From an uncultured Ignavibacteriota bacterium (GTDB lineage Bacteria; Bacteroidota; Ignavibacteria; Palsa-1295): DNA of 52,492 nt. Where the stretch lies: contig CAIUMP010000039.1 of NCBI GenBank assembly GCA_903900335.1, positions 1-52,492 on the forward strand, read 5' to 3'. Below are positions 36,205 to 45,350 of the stretch, piece by piece (the stretch's first letter is position 1; every line of letters starts with the position of its first letter). The notes under the pieces are model-generated. The model saw only the letters and a program-made list of their open reading frames with translations. It was not told the origin of the DNA and searched no databases. The translations under genes were made by a program, and so were the position numbers.

Positions 36205-37641
36205 CTAACTCCAGAGGATTAGATATAACGACAGAGGCCAATGAAAAACCCCGTTGATATATCCAAATTGATCCCAGCTCTTTGTCACTACTACGGGCTG
36301 CGCGGAATTTGGATACAGCTTGACAAATTTGTGAAGCATTTTCAGGTCCTTTGGTCCGATATTCTTCCGGTATTTCACCTCAATTGGCAAATATCGACCC
36401 GAACCGACGTGAGCAATAAAGTCTATCTTTTCTTCCCGCTCCCGAAAAAAATCAATTCCCATTAAACCTCTGCCGAGCATTTTTTGGAGAGCAAGAAAAA
36501 CCAGATTTTCAGCATAGCGGCCCAGCGTCGCAGAGTCCTGTGCCAATTCTTGGGGCGAGATTCGAAGTACCGCATTTCGCAGCGCGAGATCAACAAGGTA
36601 AAACTTCACGTTGCCCATTCGGACACTCAATCCCCCCTTCCGAAATTTCGAAACATGAAAGAGAAGATCGGTCATTTCGAGTAGAGGTAGGTACTTCTCC
36701 ACCTGTTGCTTATTAATCCCCGTAGTCTCAGATATTTCTGACAGATTCTTTTCAACACCAGGAATCTCCAGAAGTGAGAGATAAAATCTTTTCAGCAACT
36801 CGGGTTTTCGAAGTTCTACCGCAAGCACCAGATCCTCGTCGATGACCTTTCGAATTTGATTGTCGAACAAGTAGTCCAGTTTCGAGACAAGCGTTGGAAG
36901 ACTCCACACCTCCGGGAAGCCTCCTTCGTGCATATAAACGCTCAATAGCTCGTCCAGCCGATGTTGCAGTTCAATGGACACATCCGGAATGAGCACCGCA
37001 TCAGGTGCGATGGAAGGCTCGATCACTTGTTGGAGCATTTCGGTTGCCGCTCCGCTCATCGTTTGAATTTCCGCAGTCAAGCTGGAATCTCTAAGTTGAT
37101 ACAGCGCATACTCCTTAAAGGAAAAAGGAAGGAGATGATAATCCTTCACTCTCCCCAAAAGGCTCTCCCGGCTTTTTTTGAAAATCGGCGAGCTGGCTGA
37201 GCCGGAAATTACAAACCTTACCGGGTACTTGAGATCGTAGTATTTTTTGAGATAAAGCTCCCACCGATCCAACCGCTGAATCTCGTCGAGGAAGAAATAG
37301 AACGGCTCGGAGGATTGCCGAGTAAGTTGCATTGCCTCCTCAATGAAGCTGTTGATTTCCTCGTTCGTGTTCATCATCAGCGCTGGATCGTCCATCGAAT
37401 AATAGACGATGTGCCGCGGGTTCACGCCTTGCTCGATCAAATCCTGGATGAGTTGATGCAGTAACGTGGTCTTCCCAACTCGCCTGGGACCCATCAGCGA
37501 TATGATCTGCGGAAGCGATTCGATGTCCCGTTTCAGGTCATCGAATAGCGGCCGCCGGAAACCCGAGAGTTCGGCAAAACTCCTGTTTGTATCCCCCCAC
37601 CACGGATTGAACGGAGGTAAAAGTCTTTGTAAATCAAGCAC
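36205..37641 (-). CDS. AAA ATPase with C-terminal DUF4143
   Basis: This 478-residue protein starts with GTG at 37641. The P-loop is LMGPRRVGKTTLLHQL, followed by Walker B FYFFLDEIQRL and sensor-like RFVISGSAS. The C-terminal DUF4143 part, a PD-(D/E)xK-like fold, shows GIDFFREREEKIDFIA and LPIEVKYRKNIG. Family members are common, mostly uncharacterised, and often considered accessory or mobile. Twin 42-bp palindromes lie just upstream of the start. Confidence 0.9.
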   Translation of the reverse strand: MLDLQRLLPPFNPWWGDTNRSFAELSGFRRPLFDDLKRDIESLPQIISLMGPRRVGKTTLLHQLIQDLIEQGVNPRHIVYYSMDDPALMMNTNEEINSFIEEAMQLTRQSSEPFYFFLDEIQRLDRWELYLKKYYDLKYPVRFVISGSASSPIFKKSRESLLGRVKDYHLLPFSFKEYALYQLRDSSLTAEIQTMSGAATEMLQQVIEPSIAPDAVLIPDVSIELQHRLDELLSVYMHEGGFPEVWSLPTLVSKLDYLFDNQIRKVIDEDLVLAVELRKPELLKRFYLSLLEIPGVEKNLSEISETTGINKQQVEKYLPLLEMTDLLFHVSKFRKGGLSVRMGNVKFYLVDLALRNAVLRISPQELAQDSATLGRYAENLVFLALQKMLGRGLMGIDFFREREEKIDFIAHVGSGRYLPIEVKYRKNIGPKDLKMLHKFVKLYPNSAQPVVVTKSWDQFGYINGVFHWPLSLYLILWS

Positions 37642-37650
37642 TTAGATTAG

Positions 37651-37692
37651 CTTTCCAGAATATGAGTACTATAATACTCTTATTTTGGAAAG
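37651..37692. repeat. CTTTCCA...TGGAAAG palindrome, copy 1
   Basis: Arms ctttccagaatatgagta and tactcttattttggaaag surround a 6-bp centre. It begins 10 nt upstream of the ATPase start and could act as an operator or leader hairpin, or be a mobile-repeat end. Confidence 0.75.
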
Positions 37693-37788
37693 GTAGTTCC
37701 GCAGCTTGTTCCGATTTTGCTCCTGAAAACTACGATGTGGATAATTCTTGTGAATGCTAACTCTTTTAGAATCAACCAATTACGATAG

Positions 37789-37830
37789 CTTTCCAAAATA
37801 TGAGTATTACAATACTCGTATTTTGGAAAA
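37789..37830. repeat. CTTTCCA...TGGAAAA palindrome, copy 2
   Basis: ctttccaaaatatgagtatt followed by its near inverse. It is very similar to copy 1, 138 bp away in the same orientation. Confidence 0.75.
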
Positions 37831-37842
37831 ATATTGGGTCAT

Positions 37843-37931
37843 GTCATTGCGAGGAAACCCCGGAGGGGTAACGAAGCAATCCCTCAACAACGGATCGCTT
37901 CGTTACCCCTCCGGGGTTTCCTCGCGATGAC
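37843..37931. repeat. GTCATTGCGAGG palindromic repeat
   Basis: Arms from gtcattgcgaggaaacccc to its inverse ending cctcgcgatgac are complementary over about 35 bp with one change. It is of the GTCATT type also seen at 1508-1581 and 28605-28685. Confidence 0.85.
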
Positions 37932-37955
37932 GCAAAGGGATTTGCCACACGAACC

Positions 37956-38249
37956 TCAGAACAAATCCTCGCTCTCAAGAATATCATTCGCCCCGGCCGA
38001 GCTGACATTCTCCTCATGAACCGCCGCCAGCCGCTCGACCCGCAACTCCGCATCCGTAAGCACCGACTTCAGCCGCGCCGAGAGCGTCATCGCCTCTTCA
38101 TAGAGCGCGATCATCTCCCCGAGCGGCACATTCCCGCGTTCGAGTTTATCAACGATGGCGTTCAATCGCTCGAATTCTGATTCGAACGATGCAATTGCGG
38201 TTTCGGATGCGCGGGTATCCGCTGCTGGTTTTTCTTTGCGTGGTGGCAT
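37956..38249 (-). CDS. xseB: Exodeoxyribonuclease VII small subunit
   Basis: The 97-residue protein has the family core FESEFERLNAIVDKLERGNV, PLGEMIALYEEAMTLSARL and LTDAELRVERLAAV. Several copies bind one XseA to form the single-strand-specific nuclease. The acidic tail after residue 80 is a little longer than usual. XseA is encoded 12 kb away (50217-51539), not adjacent. A degraded copy of its 5' end sits at 40792-40881. Confidence 0.93.
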   Translation of the reverse strand: MPPRKEKPAADTRASETAIASFESEFERLNAIVDKLERGNVPLGEMIALYEEAMTLSARLKSVLTDAELRVERLAAVHEENVSSAGANDILESEDLF

Positions 38250-38308
38250 GGGGAGGGTAACACGTTAGGTGAGCTTAGGGATTCAGCATATTTACTCGGA
38301 CGAAGTTT

Positions 38309-40765
38309 CTATTTCACGACGATCACGGGCAGAGATGCTCGTCTCCCGCTCGACTCCACAGTACATTCGTACCTCCCCGACGGAAGCTCCGAGGCATCCC
38401 AATTAATTTCATGCGAACCGGATCCGAGTGGACCCTCGAACACTCGCGCAACGATGGCTCCTCTCACATCTTTGATCGTGACCTGAACAAGCCCCGCCCC
38501 CTTCATAGCTAATTCAATATTAGCGCGGGAGACGACAGGATTCGGCAAGCACTCTAGCGCGATGTCATCAATCGCGCTCACCTGTTCGCTTATCACTCCG
38601 CCAAACTTCTTTACCCCGTGCGCCAGGAGTGTGAGGCTGTCCCGAGGGATGGAATCACACGACAACGCGATGCGTGCAATATGGGCTAGCGTATCCGTCG
38701 CGTGAAAATGAATGGTGTCCGTCGCGTAAGCCCCGGGAAGCAGCACTGTGTCGGAAAGCCCGATCTTCCACCCAAAGCCATTGACAAGCTCCTGATGTAT
38801 GTACAAGGTATCCGCCCATGGATTCGAAAATACAATTAGTGAATCCCTCGTCGTGTTGATAGCAACATTGTGGAAGTCATAGCTCTTACCACCAATAACT
38901 ACATCGGGGAGATTGCCACCATTCTGCGTGTGAAGCACGATCCCATAATCGCCTACAATGTAGGCATTCATCGAATCGATCATCGAAACGGAGTAGAAGT
39001 CGGGAGAGATCGAGCTGTGGCCGTATCCAGGATAGTACCCCGACTGTTGCAGTTTCCACTTATTGCCTCCATCGGTCGTCCTGTACACTTGCTCGTTGCC
39101 ACCTACCGCAATTCCGTTCATCCTATCGCAAAACGAAAAGGTGTTCCCGCCTGCAACACCCTTCCATGTCCATCCCGAATCCTTGCTTAGGAATATCCCA
39201 TGGCCCTCCGAAGCAAGAACGGTTGTGTCATCCAAAGCTATGATTCGGGTAAGTGCCAGATGATTCGTTAGCTTTTCATTCCACACCTTGCCACCATCGT
39301 GTGTGACGAAGACAGCCTCACTCCCGGCGACAAGATATCCATCCATCCCGTTGGGTAAGAATGAGACATCTGTGATATTGGCCAACGTGGGAAATCGGTA
39401 CGGGTGCCACGTTCTACCGCTATCCGGAGACACCATGTAGTGCTGCGGACCCACAACATATATCCGGCCGTTGCTTTGCCGGAATTGATAGAACATTGTA
39501 TCAACCTGGAGTTCGAACCACGTCTTGCCGGCATCAAGACTTCGCGCCAACGGCCCTTTCATTGAATCCCCAAGCAGGAGAATGGTGTTGGGCCCAATAC
39601 GCAACACATCGCGAAAGCTGTGATGTGGACTATAGGTGCTCAACCAGTTCTTGCCACCATCCTCCGTGAGATACATATTCGGAGAGCCCGTCAGCAACGC
39701 GCCATGGAGCGTATCGGAAAAACTAATAGCTGTCAAATACTTCTGCACGAAGATCTCTCTGTTCTCCCACGTCCTACCACCATCGAAAGTAAATACAGTA
39801 CTCGCATAGAAGTCGATCGCGCATCCGAACCCGGAAGGCGATATCGATATGTCAGTCAGCGCATCATAATCGGTCGGCGGCTGAAGAGTCCATGTCAACC
39901 CTCGGTCGGTGGATCGGGCAAGCACTCCACGTGCACCTGTTGCGACGGCTGTTCCATTAGGCATCGCAACGATCCGATCCATCGCGCCATACGTCGAATC
40001 ATCGAAGACCGTATTCCAGGTGCTGCCACCATCCGTGGTGCGAAGAATGGGTCCCGTAATTGCATTATATCCTGCCATCAATCCAACCGAGTCATCGAAA
40101 AAGCTTATGTCGTACGGATCAACCGGAGGCCTGATCGCTTTTGACCATGTTACTCCATTGTCATGTGAAACGTGCAAACCAGTTTCTCCAGCGATCAAAC
40201 TCGTTGGCGAAATCCTGCAAACGATTGTGGGTTGATCTGCAAAAGTAGCCGGTCTCAGCGTCCACGAGATTCCACCATCGGAAGTAAGAAACAATGAGTC
40301 AAAGCCCGAACTCATGTTAACCGAAAGTACGCCATGGAGTGAATCGCAGAATGATACATCGACCGGCTTGAACCACTTGTGTACCCACGTCGCGCTCCAG
40401 GTAAGACCTGCATCGGTACTACGCAGGACCGTACCGGAATCCACTAAAGCTAAACATGCTGAACCTGTCAACCGCCGCAAGAAATATATCTTGTGGTCGA
40501 AGGGTGTCTGAATCTGTTGCCATGTCCTTGCCATGTCTTGCGTGCGATAGATCTGCCCACCCTCACCGCCAAGGATCATCACGGAGTCGTTCATCGCCAC
40601 GACTGCATTTACATATTTCGGAACCGCGCTGCGGGAAGCCAGTAGCGGACGCTCTTGCACCCAGCCATGTGGTTGAGCTGATGCGGAAGGCATGATGGAA
40701 TCGCAAACGAAAGGACTACCACTCCAACCAATCAGCAGAACAGCGATGATCACACTCAAACGCAT
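38309..40765 (-). CDS. T9SS-exported Asp-box beta-propeller protein
   Basis: In this 818-residue protein a signal peptide (MRLSVIIAVLLIGWSGSPF) is followed by many Asp-box repeats (RSTDAGLTWSAT, RTTDGGSTWNTV, ARSTDRGLTWTL, FTFDGGRTWEN). They resemble YCF48/BNR-type propellers, and two consecutive propellers are likely. An Ig-like spacer (about 620-720) precedes the C-terminal T9SS type A domain (LPNPVVSRANIELAMKGAG ... GRYECTVESSGRRASLPVIV). It is probably surface-bound. Confidence 0.88.
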   Translation of the reverse strand: MRLSVIIAVLLIGWSGSPFVCDSIMPSASAQPHGWVQERPLLASRSAVPKYVNAVVAMNDSVMILGGEGGQIYRTQDMARTWQQIQTPFDHKIYFLRRLTGSACLALVDSGTVLRSTDAGLTWSATWVHKWFKPVDVSFCDSLHGVLSVNMSSGFDSLFLTSDGGISWTLRPATFADQPTIVCRISPTSLIAGETGLHVSHDNGVTWSKAIRPPVDPYDISFFDDSVGLMAGYNAITGPILRTTDGGSTWNTVFDDSTYGAMDRIVAMPNGTAVATGARGVLARSTDRGLTWTLQPPTDYDALTDISISPSGFGCAIDFYASTVFTFDGGRTWENREIFVQKYLTAISFSDTLHGALLTGSPNMYLTEDGGKNWLSTYSPHHSFRDVLRIGPNTILLLGDSMKGPLARSLDAGKTWFELQVDTMFYQFRQSNGRIYVVGPQHYMVSPDSGRTWHPYRFPTLANITDVSFLPNGMDGYLVAGSEAVFVTHDGGKVWNEKLTNHLALTRIIALDDTTVLASEGHGIFLSKDSGWTWKGVAGGNTFSFCDRMNGIAVGGNEQVYRTTDGGNKWKLQQSGYYPGYGHSSISPDFYSVSMIDSMNAYIVGDYGIVLHTQNGGNLPDVVIGGKSYDFHNVAINTTRDSLIVFSNPWADTLYIHQELVNGFGWKIGLSDTVLLPGAYATDTIHFHATDTLAHIARIALSCDSIPRDSLTLLAHGVKKFGGVISEQVSAIDDIALECLPNPVVSRANIELAMKGAGLVQVTIKDVRGAIVARVFEGPLGSGSHEINWDASELPSGRYECTVESSGRRASLPVIVVK

Positions 40766-40791
40766 ACTGTTATTTATTATGAAATCTTCTC

Positions 40792-40881
40792 TAACGGAAT
40801 CAACAAACGCTCGAACTCTGTCTCGAACGATACAATGGTCAGTTCGGACATGCGGGTTTCAGCTGTTCGCATTGCTTTGCG
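40792..40881 (-). pseudogene. xseB 5'-fragment relic
   Basis: Translated on the minus strand, this stretch reads RKAMRTAETRMSELTIVSFE then TEFERLLIPL. It aligns with XseB residues RKEKPAADTRASETAIASFE then SEFERL, with about 16 of 26 identical. No start, and the remainder of the gene is missing. It lies just upstream of the 38309-40765 gene, whose start is 27 bp away. Confidence 0.7.
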
Positions 40882-40958
40882 GAGTAGCTTGGGGAGATTA
40901 ACAGTTGCGTTGAACAGAGGGGTTCACACCGAGCGAGGAACACCTTCGAATAATGTCG

Positions 40959-40966
40959 TATCTTTG
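40959..40966 (+). promoter_or_regulatory. Bacteroidota-type -7 element for the 41022 gene
   Basis: TATCTTTG matches TAnnTTTG and lies about 55 nt before the ATG at 41022. No clear -33 element is seen. Confidence 0.45.
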
Positions 40967-41021
40967 TTATGCTGTCTTCGCTGTTGTCGTACTGTTCATT
41001 CAACCTTATCCCTAGATCAAC

Positions 41022-41645
41022 ATGAAACATCCGTTCCTAACACGCCCCCGAACGGGCGCATCTTTCGCATGTGCTCTGCTCATCACTATCTGTTCTTCGT
41101 GCGCATCAACCACTTCGACGACCACACCTCCCGCCAACACCGGCTGCGGCACGGGCATCCTCTGCGCGACGGTCGGTGGCGCGAGCTATGTCGCCGAAAC
41201 ATATAATGCGACAGGCGACTATACGCAGGCAAAAACATCGGGCTCCTTCGCGAGTCTGAACAAGCTCACAACAAGCTTCCCCTTCGTTTGTACGGTCTAT
41301 GGACAGAAGGCACCCCACCCCCAGCAGAGCATTGAAATCAGGATCATTTCGAACTCAACGCCAACTATCGGCACGGCCTACGCGGTTGGCAATGCGATGG
41401 TCGGTCTGGAATTCGATTACTACAAGTTCGATGCGACCGATCTTGTCTTCTACGATTGGAGAGCCAGCACGAGTAACACAGGAAGCTCCGGGACGGTCAC
41501 GCTCACAAAATTCGACCAGACCGCCAATCTCATCTCCGGCACCTTCAGCTTTACAGGCGTCGAGAACGCACCGAACTCGACGCATGACAACACGACGGTT
41601 GTGGTCACCAATGGCTCGTTCACTGATTTGCCTCTGACGCAGTAA
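41022..41645 (+). CDS. Lipoprotein with DUF6252-like beta domain
   Basis: A 207-residue lipoprotein (ACALLITICSSC) carries a beta-rich domain ending in LISGTFSFTGVE and TTVVVTNGSFTDLPLTQ. The same closing pattern appears in the 45632-46114 lipoprotein. This ending fits the DUF6252 group of small Bacteroidota lipoproteins. It lies just upstream of the TIR array. The role is unknown. Confidence 0.7.
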   Translation: MKHPFLTRPRTGASFACALLITICSSCASTTSTTTPPANTGCGTGILCATVGGASYVAETYNATGDYTQAKTSGSFASLNKLTTSFPFVCTVYGQKAPHPQQSIEIRIISNSTPTIGTAYAVGNAMVGLEFDYYKFDATDLVFYDWRASTSNTGSSGTVTLTKFDQTANLISGTFSFTGVENAPNSTHDNTTVVVTNGSFTDLPLTQ

Positions 41646-41695
41646 ATTGCACGATCAACGTCAATTGCAACTTCGCATAAGACGCTGGCAAACAT

Positions 41696-41770
41696 GTAGC
41701 GAGTGACGAAAATCGAACGGGCGAGTAGCAACATTTCCCTCCCGTTACCCGTTACCCATCCACTCGCTAC
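41696..41770. repeat. GTAGCGAGTG...CACTCGCTAC repeat before TIR gene 1
   Basis: Perfect 10-bp arms (41696-41705 and 41761-41770) frame gttacccgttacccatcc text. It ends 7 nt before the ATG of the first TIR gene. A related version precedes the second TIR gene. Confidence 0.7.
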
Positions 41771-41777
41771 CGAAAAA

Positions 41778-43523
41778 ATGGCTGACATCTTCATCTCCTA
41801 TTCCCGCAAAGACTCCGAACAAGCAAATCTGCTAACAGAGCTGCTCGCCTCTGCCGGACTTTCCGTGTGGATCGACCGCTCAAGCATTGAGGCGGCGTCA
41901 AGCTGGTCGGGTGAGATCGTCGATGCGATCGATGCGTGCAAGGCGCTGATCGTGATGCTCTCGCCGAATTCGGTAGCATCGAAGAATGTCGTTCGTGAGG
42001 TTGCGCTTGCTACCGAGCGCGATAAGAAGGTGCTGCCGCTTGATCTCGAACCCGTTACACTTTCGCGCGATCTTGCGTATCATCTCGCCGGGATTCAGCG
42101 CACACCCATGACGAACATCGATTCTGTCATTCGCGCACTCGGTAAGCTGGGTTTAGAAGCAACACAGGCGCCGAGCATCACGCTCGTCAAAGAGACCGAT
42201 GCGCGGAAGTCCCTCATGATCCTCCCCTTCGAAGATCTTTCGCCGACGGGCGATAACGGCTGGTTCGCCGATGGGATCGTGAGCGAGATGATCTCCGCAC
42301 TCTCGAACATTAAAGCATTACGCGTTACGGATACGGCGACGACGAAGGACTTTAAGCGGTATCAAGGCTCATTGCCAAACTACGCGAAGGAGATGAGTAT
42401 CCGCTACTTCGTTTCCGGCGACGTCCGCAAGTTCGGCGACAACATCAAGATCACCTCCCGCCTCCTCGACATCGAAACCGGCGATCATTTGTGGCAAGAC
42501 TCCATGAAGGGCACAATGGACGACATCTTCGATATCCAGGAGAAGGTGGCGGAGAAAGTTGTAGAGGCACTGAAAGTACACCTCGCGTCCGATGAAAAGA
42601 AAAAGCTTACGACGCGCGGGACGGAAAGTGCCGAGGCCTACGAACTCCTGATGAAGGCGTACGAGTATTTTGGTCGCCAAACGAAGGAGGGCATCCAGCT
42701 TTCCGTTCAACTCATTTCCGAAGCAATCAGGCTCGATCCCAGCTTTGCGCGAGCCTATACGTTCAAGGCAAACTCGCTGACAGCACTCTACCGCATGTAC
42801 GACCGGTCACCCGCCCTTTTAGATGAAGCGGAGACACTCTGCAAAGAAGCGATTCGGCTTAAGCTTGATGGGTTGGCCATCTGCTACCCACTCTCGATCC
42901 TCTATATGCACCGTGGTCAGCTTGCAGAAGCAGAGGAAGCCCTACTGGAACAGATCCGAAAAGAACCACAAGATTTCTACAGTCATTTTGCGCTTGGCTT
43001 TTTTTATATGGAGACGGGCCAAGATCTCAAAGCGATCACTGCGTATGAGGAAGCAGCAACACTGAAGCCCGATCATGTGCCGATCTTGTTTAATCTGGTT
43101 CTCGCCTGCGACGCGGCCGCAGAACGAGAGAAATGTTCACATTGGGCGGCGGTCGCTCTTCCGCACATCGAGCGTCATTTAAAGCTCCATCCCGACGATG
43201 AAAGCCAGCGGGTCTTCCGGGCGCTCCTCCTCTATTATCAAAGTGGCAAAACCACGGCCGTCCGTGATGCGGCGATGCAGCTTACCAATTTGAGGGACGG
43301 CAGTTCGCTCTACAACACGGCCAGCCTTTTTGGCGCACTCGGCGACCCTCTCGAAGCTCTTCGAACATTTCGCAAAGCAATTGAGGCCGGATTTGGCAAT
43401 ACTCCTCTAATGAAGAAATTTATGACGAATCAAGAGGAGGGTGTTGGTTTGCTTGCGGGTACACCAGAATACGAAGAAGTACGAAGGATGGTGGAGGCCC
43501 TCGAAGTAACGAGTGATGGATAG
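41778..43523 (+). CDS. TIR - TolB-like - TPR protein, copy 1
   Basis: The ATG at 41778 (MADIFISYSRKDSEQANLL) gives 581 residues. The TIR domain (1-110) has box 1 FISYSRKD and SIEAASSWSGEI; Glu38 aligns with the catalytic Glu of NAD-cleaving TIRs by my reading. Residues about 143-280 form the TolB-N/CyaE-type domain (MILPFEDLSPTGDNGWFADG, RYFVSGDVRKFGDNIKITSR, DDIFDIQEKVAEKVVEAL). About 285-560 are TPR-like helices (RLDPSFARAYTFKANSL, TGQDLKAITAYEEAATLKPD). No signal peptide is seen, so it is cytosolic. It is a defence or signalling candidate. Confidence 0.88.
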   Translation: MADIFISYSRKDSEQANLLTELLASAGLSVWIDRSSIEAASSWSGEIVDAIDACKALIVMLSPNSVASKNVVREVALATERDKKVLPLDLEPVTLSRDLAYHLAGIQRTPMTNIDSVIRALGKLGLEATQAPSITLVKETDARKSLMILPFEDLSPTGDNGWFADGIVSEMISALSNIKALRVTDTATTKDFKRYQGSLPNYAKEMSIRYFVSGDVRKFGDNIKITSRLLDIETGDHLWQDSMKGTMDDIFDIQEKVAEKVVEALKVHLASDEKKKLTTRGTESAEAYELLMKAYEYFGRQTKEGIQLSVQLISEAIRLDPSFARAYTFKANSLTALYRMYDRSPALLDEAETLCKEAIRLKLDGLAICYPLSILYMHRGQLAEAEEALLEQIRKEPQDFYSHFALGFFYMETGQDLKAITAYEEAATLKPDHVPILFNLVLACDAAAEREKCSHWAAVALPHIERHLKLHPDDESQRVFRALLLYYQSGKTTAVRDAAMQLTNLRDGSSLYNTASLFGALGDPLEALRTFRKAIEAGFGNTPLMKKFMTNQEEGVGLLAGTPEYEEVRRMVEALEVTSDG

Positions 43524-43579
43524 CCCGTAACAGCAAGAGACATTTTCCGCTCGTTACCCGTTACTCATCCATTCGCTAC
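43506..43579. repeat. Related repeat before TIR gene 2
   Basis: gtaacgagtgatggatagcc and ctcatccattcgctac are inverted but imperfect. It overlaps the 3' end of TIR gene 1 and ends 8 nt before the ATG of TIR gene 2. Confidence 0.55.
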
Positions 43580-43586
43580 TGACTGC

Positions 43587-45350
43587 ATGTCTGACATCTT
43601 CATCTCCTATTCCCGCAAAGACTCCGAGCGCGCGTTAGAACTCGCGGAGCGGCTGCGCGCGCGTGGGGTGGATGTGTGGATCGACACCTCCGGTATCGAG
43701 GCCGCGAAATCGTGGTCGAAGGAGATCGTCCGCGCGATTGACGAGTGCAAGGCTTTCCTCGTGTTGATCTCGCAGGCCTCCCAGGAGTCGGTAAATGTCT
43801 CGCGCGAGGTCGGGATTGCCAGCGAATCGAAGAAGCCGATGCTCCCCGTCGCGCTCGAAGACATCAAGCTCTCCGACGAACTGCGCTACCATCTCTCCGG
43901 CATTCAGCGCGTAGCCTACACGCAGTTCGATGCGATCACGCAAGCCCTCGAAAGCTTCGGCATCACCCGCGAGACTGTGGTCGTAGATCGCGTAGGTCGG
44001 GCGTCCCCGCCCGACTCCCCCGACGCGCGGAAGACCTTAATGATTCTCCCCTTCGAAGATCTATCTCCAACCGGCGATAACCAATGGTTCGCCGATGGCA
44101 TCGTCAGCGAGATGATCTCCGCGCTCTCGAATGTAAAAGCATTGCGCATCTCTGATAACCAAGCCACAAAGGAATTCAAGAGCTTTAAAGGCCAGCTAAC
44201 CACCTACGCCCGCGAGATGGACATCCGCTACTTCGTGCAAGGCGATGTCCGAAAGTTCGGCGACAACATCAATATCACTTCCCGCCTGCTCGACATCGAA
44301 ACCGGCGACCACCTCTGGCAGGACTCGATGAAAGGGACGATGGAGGACATTTTTGATATTCAGGAGAAGGTGGCGGAGAAGGTTGTCGAAGGGCTGAAAG
44401 TACATCTCGCCGCTGATGAAAAGAACAAGCTCGCCGAGCGTGGGACGGAGAATTCGGAGGCGTATGAACTATACATGAAAGCAAGAGAGTATTTCTCCCG
44501 CGGTACGATGGAAGGTTATAGACTCTCCACCCAGCTATTTGCTGAAGCGATTCGTCTTGATCCAAACTTCGCTGAGGCATGTCGGTTCAAGGCGGTTGGG
44601 CTGACAGCACTTTACCGCAATTACAAGCTTGATCCCGCGCTTTTGGATGAAGCAGAAGCACTTTGCAAAGAGGCCCTCAGGTTGAAACCCGACTTATTCG
44701 CGGTCGGTAGCCCCCTTTCCCATATCTACACGCTTCGAGGGATGCACACTGAGGCGGAGGAGGTCGCAAAGGAATTCGTTGCGAAAGACCCGCAGAATTA
44801 CCACAGCCATTTCACTCTCGGCTATTTCTATGGCAGTATCGGGCAACCGGCCAAGTCAATCACTCCTTATGAGGAAGCGGTCCGTCTGAAGCCGGATGAT
44901 CTCACGATCTTAAGGAATCTTGCTTCGAACTGTGCGGCAGCGGGAGAAATGGAGAAATGCGAAAAGTGGGCGCGGGTCGCACTTCCGGCGTACGAGCGCT
45001 ATCTAAAGCTCCATCCCGATGACGAAGGCAGGCATGTGAGTCATGCGAACCTGCTCCTAATGAGTGGCAGAGCCGACGATGCTCATGCCGCCGCGGTGAA
45101 GCTTACGAATCTCAAGGATGGCAATTCGCTCTATAATACAGCATGCCTGTTCGGCAAACTTGGCGAGAGGGCGGAAGCGCTCGCGACATTCCGCAAGGCG
45201 ATCGAGGCGGGATTTAGAAATACCCGCCATCTTAAGGAATTTCTGACCGAAATAACGGAGGGCATCGTCTCACTTGTAGGTACACAGGAATATGAGGAGG
45301 TGAAGCGGATGGTGGAGGAGATAGAACAGGAGGCAAATGCAAATGCCTGA
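43587..45350 (+). CDS. TIR - TolB-like - TPR protein, copy 2
   Basis: This 587-residue protein is a paralogue of the preceding gene with the same domain order. FISYSRKDSERALEL opens the TIR domain; GIEAAKSWSKEI carries the aligned Glu38. TolB-like text (MILPFEDLSPTGDNQWFADG) follows from about 150, then TPRs. Between TIR and TolB-like parts, residues about 134-143 (DRVGRASPPDS) come from an inserted palindrome at 43996-44015; the first copy lacks it. The stop codon overlaps the start of a third TIR fragment. Confidence 0.88.
   Translation: MSDIFISYSRKDSERALELAERLRARGVDVWIDTSGIEAAKSWSKEIVRAIDECKAFLVLISQASQESVNVSREVGIASESKKPMLPVALEDIKLSDELRYHLSGIQRVAYTQFDAITQALESFGITRETVVVDRVGRASPPDSPDARKTLMILPFEDLSPTGDNQWFADGIVSEMISALSNVKALRISDNQATKEFKSFKGQLTTYAREMDIRYFVQGDVRKFGDNINITSRLLDIETGDHLWQDSMKGTMEDIFDIQEKVAEKVVEGLKVHLAADEKNKLAERGTENSEAYELYMKAREYFSRGTMEGYRLSTQLFAEAIRLDPNFAEACRFKAVGLTALYRNYKLDPALLDEAEALCKEALRLKPDLFAVGSPLSHIYTLRGMHTEAEEVAKEFVAKDPQNYHSHFTLGYFYGSIGQPAKSITPYEEAVRLKPDDLTILRNLASNCAAAGEMEKCEKWARVALPAYERYLKLHPDDEGRHVSHANLLLMSGRADDAHAAAVKLTNLKDGNSLYNTACLFGKLGERAEALATFRKAIEAGFRNTRHLKEFLTEITEGIVSLVGTQEYEEVKRMVEEIEQEANANA
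43996..44015. repeat. GTCGGGCG palindrome inside TIR gene 2
   Basis: gtcgggcgtccccgcccgac is a perfect 8-bp-stem, 4-bp-loop palindrome, translated in frame between the TIR and TolB-like domains. Confidence 0.75.

Larger units (their letters stand above)
37642..37955. other. Repeat-rich intergenic stretch
   Basis: No gene is supported here. It holds the twin CTTTCCA palindromes (37651-37692, 37789-37830) and the GTCATTGCGAGG palindrome (37843-37931). Between the twin copies is only AT-rich sequence. Confidence 0.6.
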
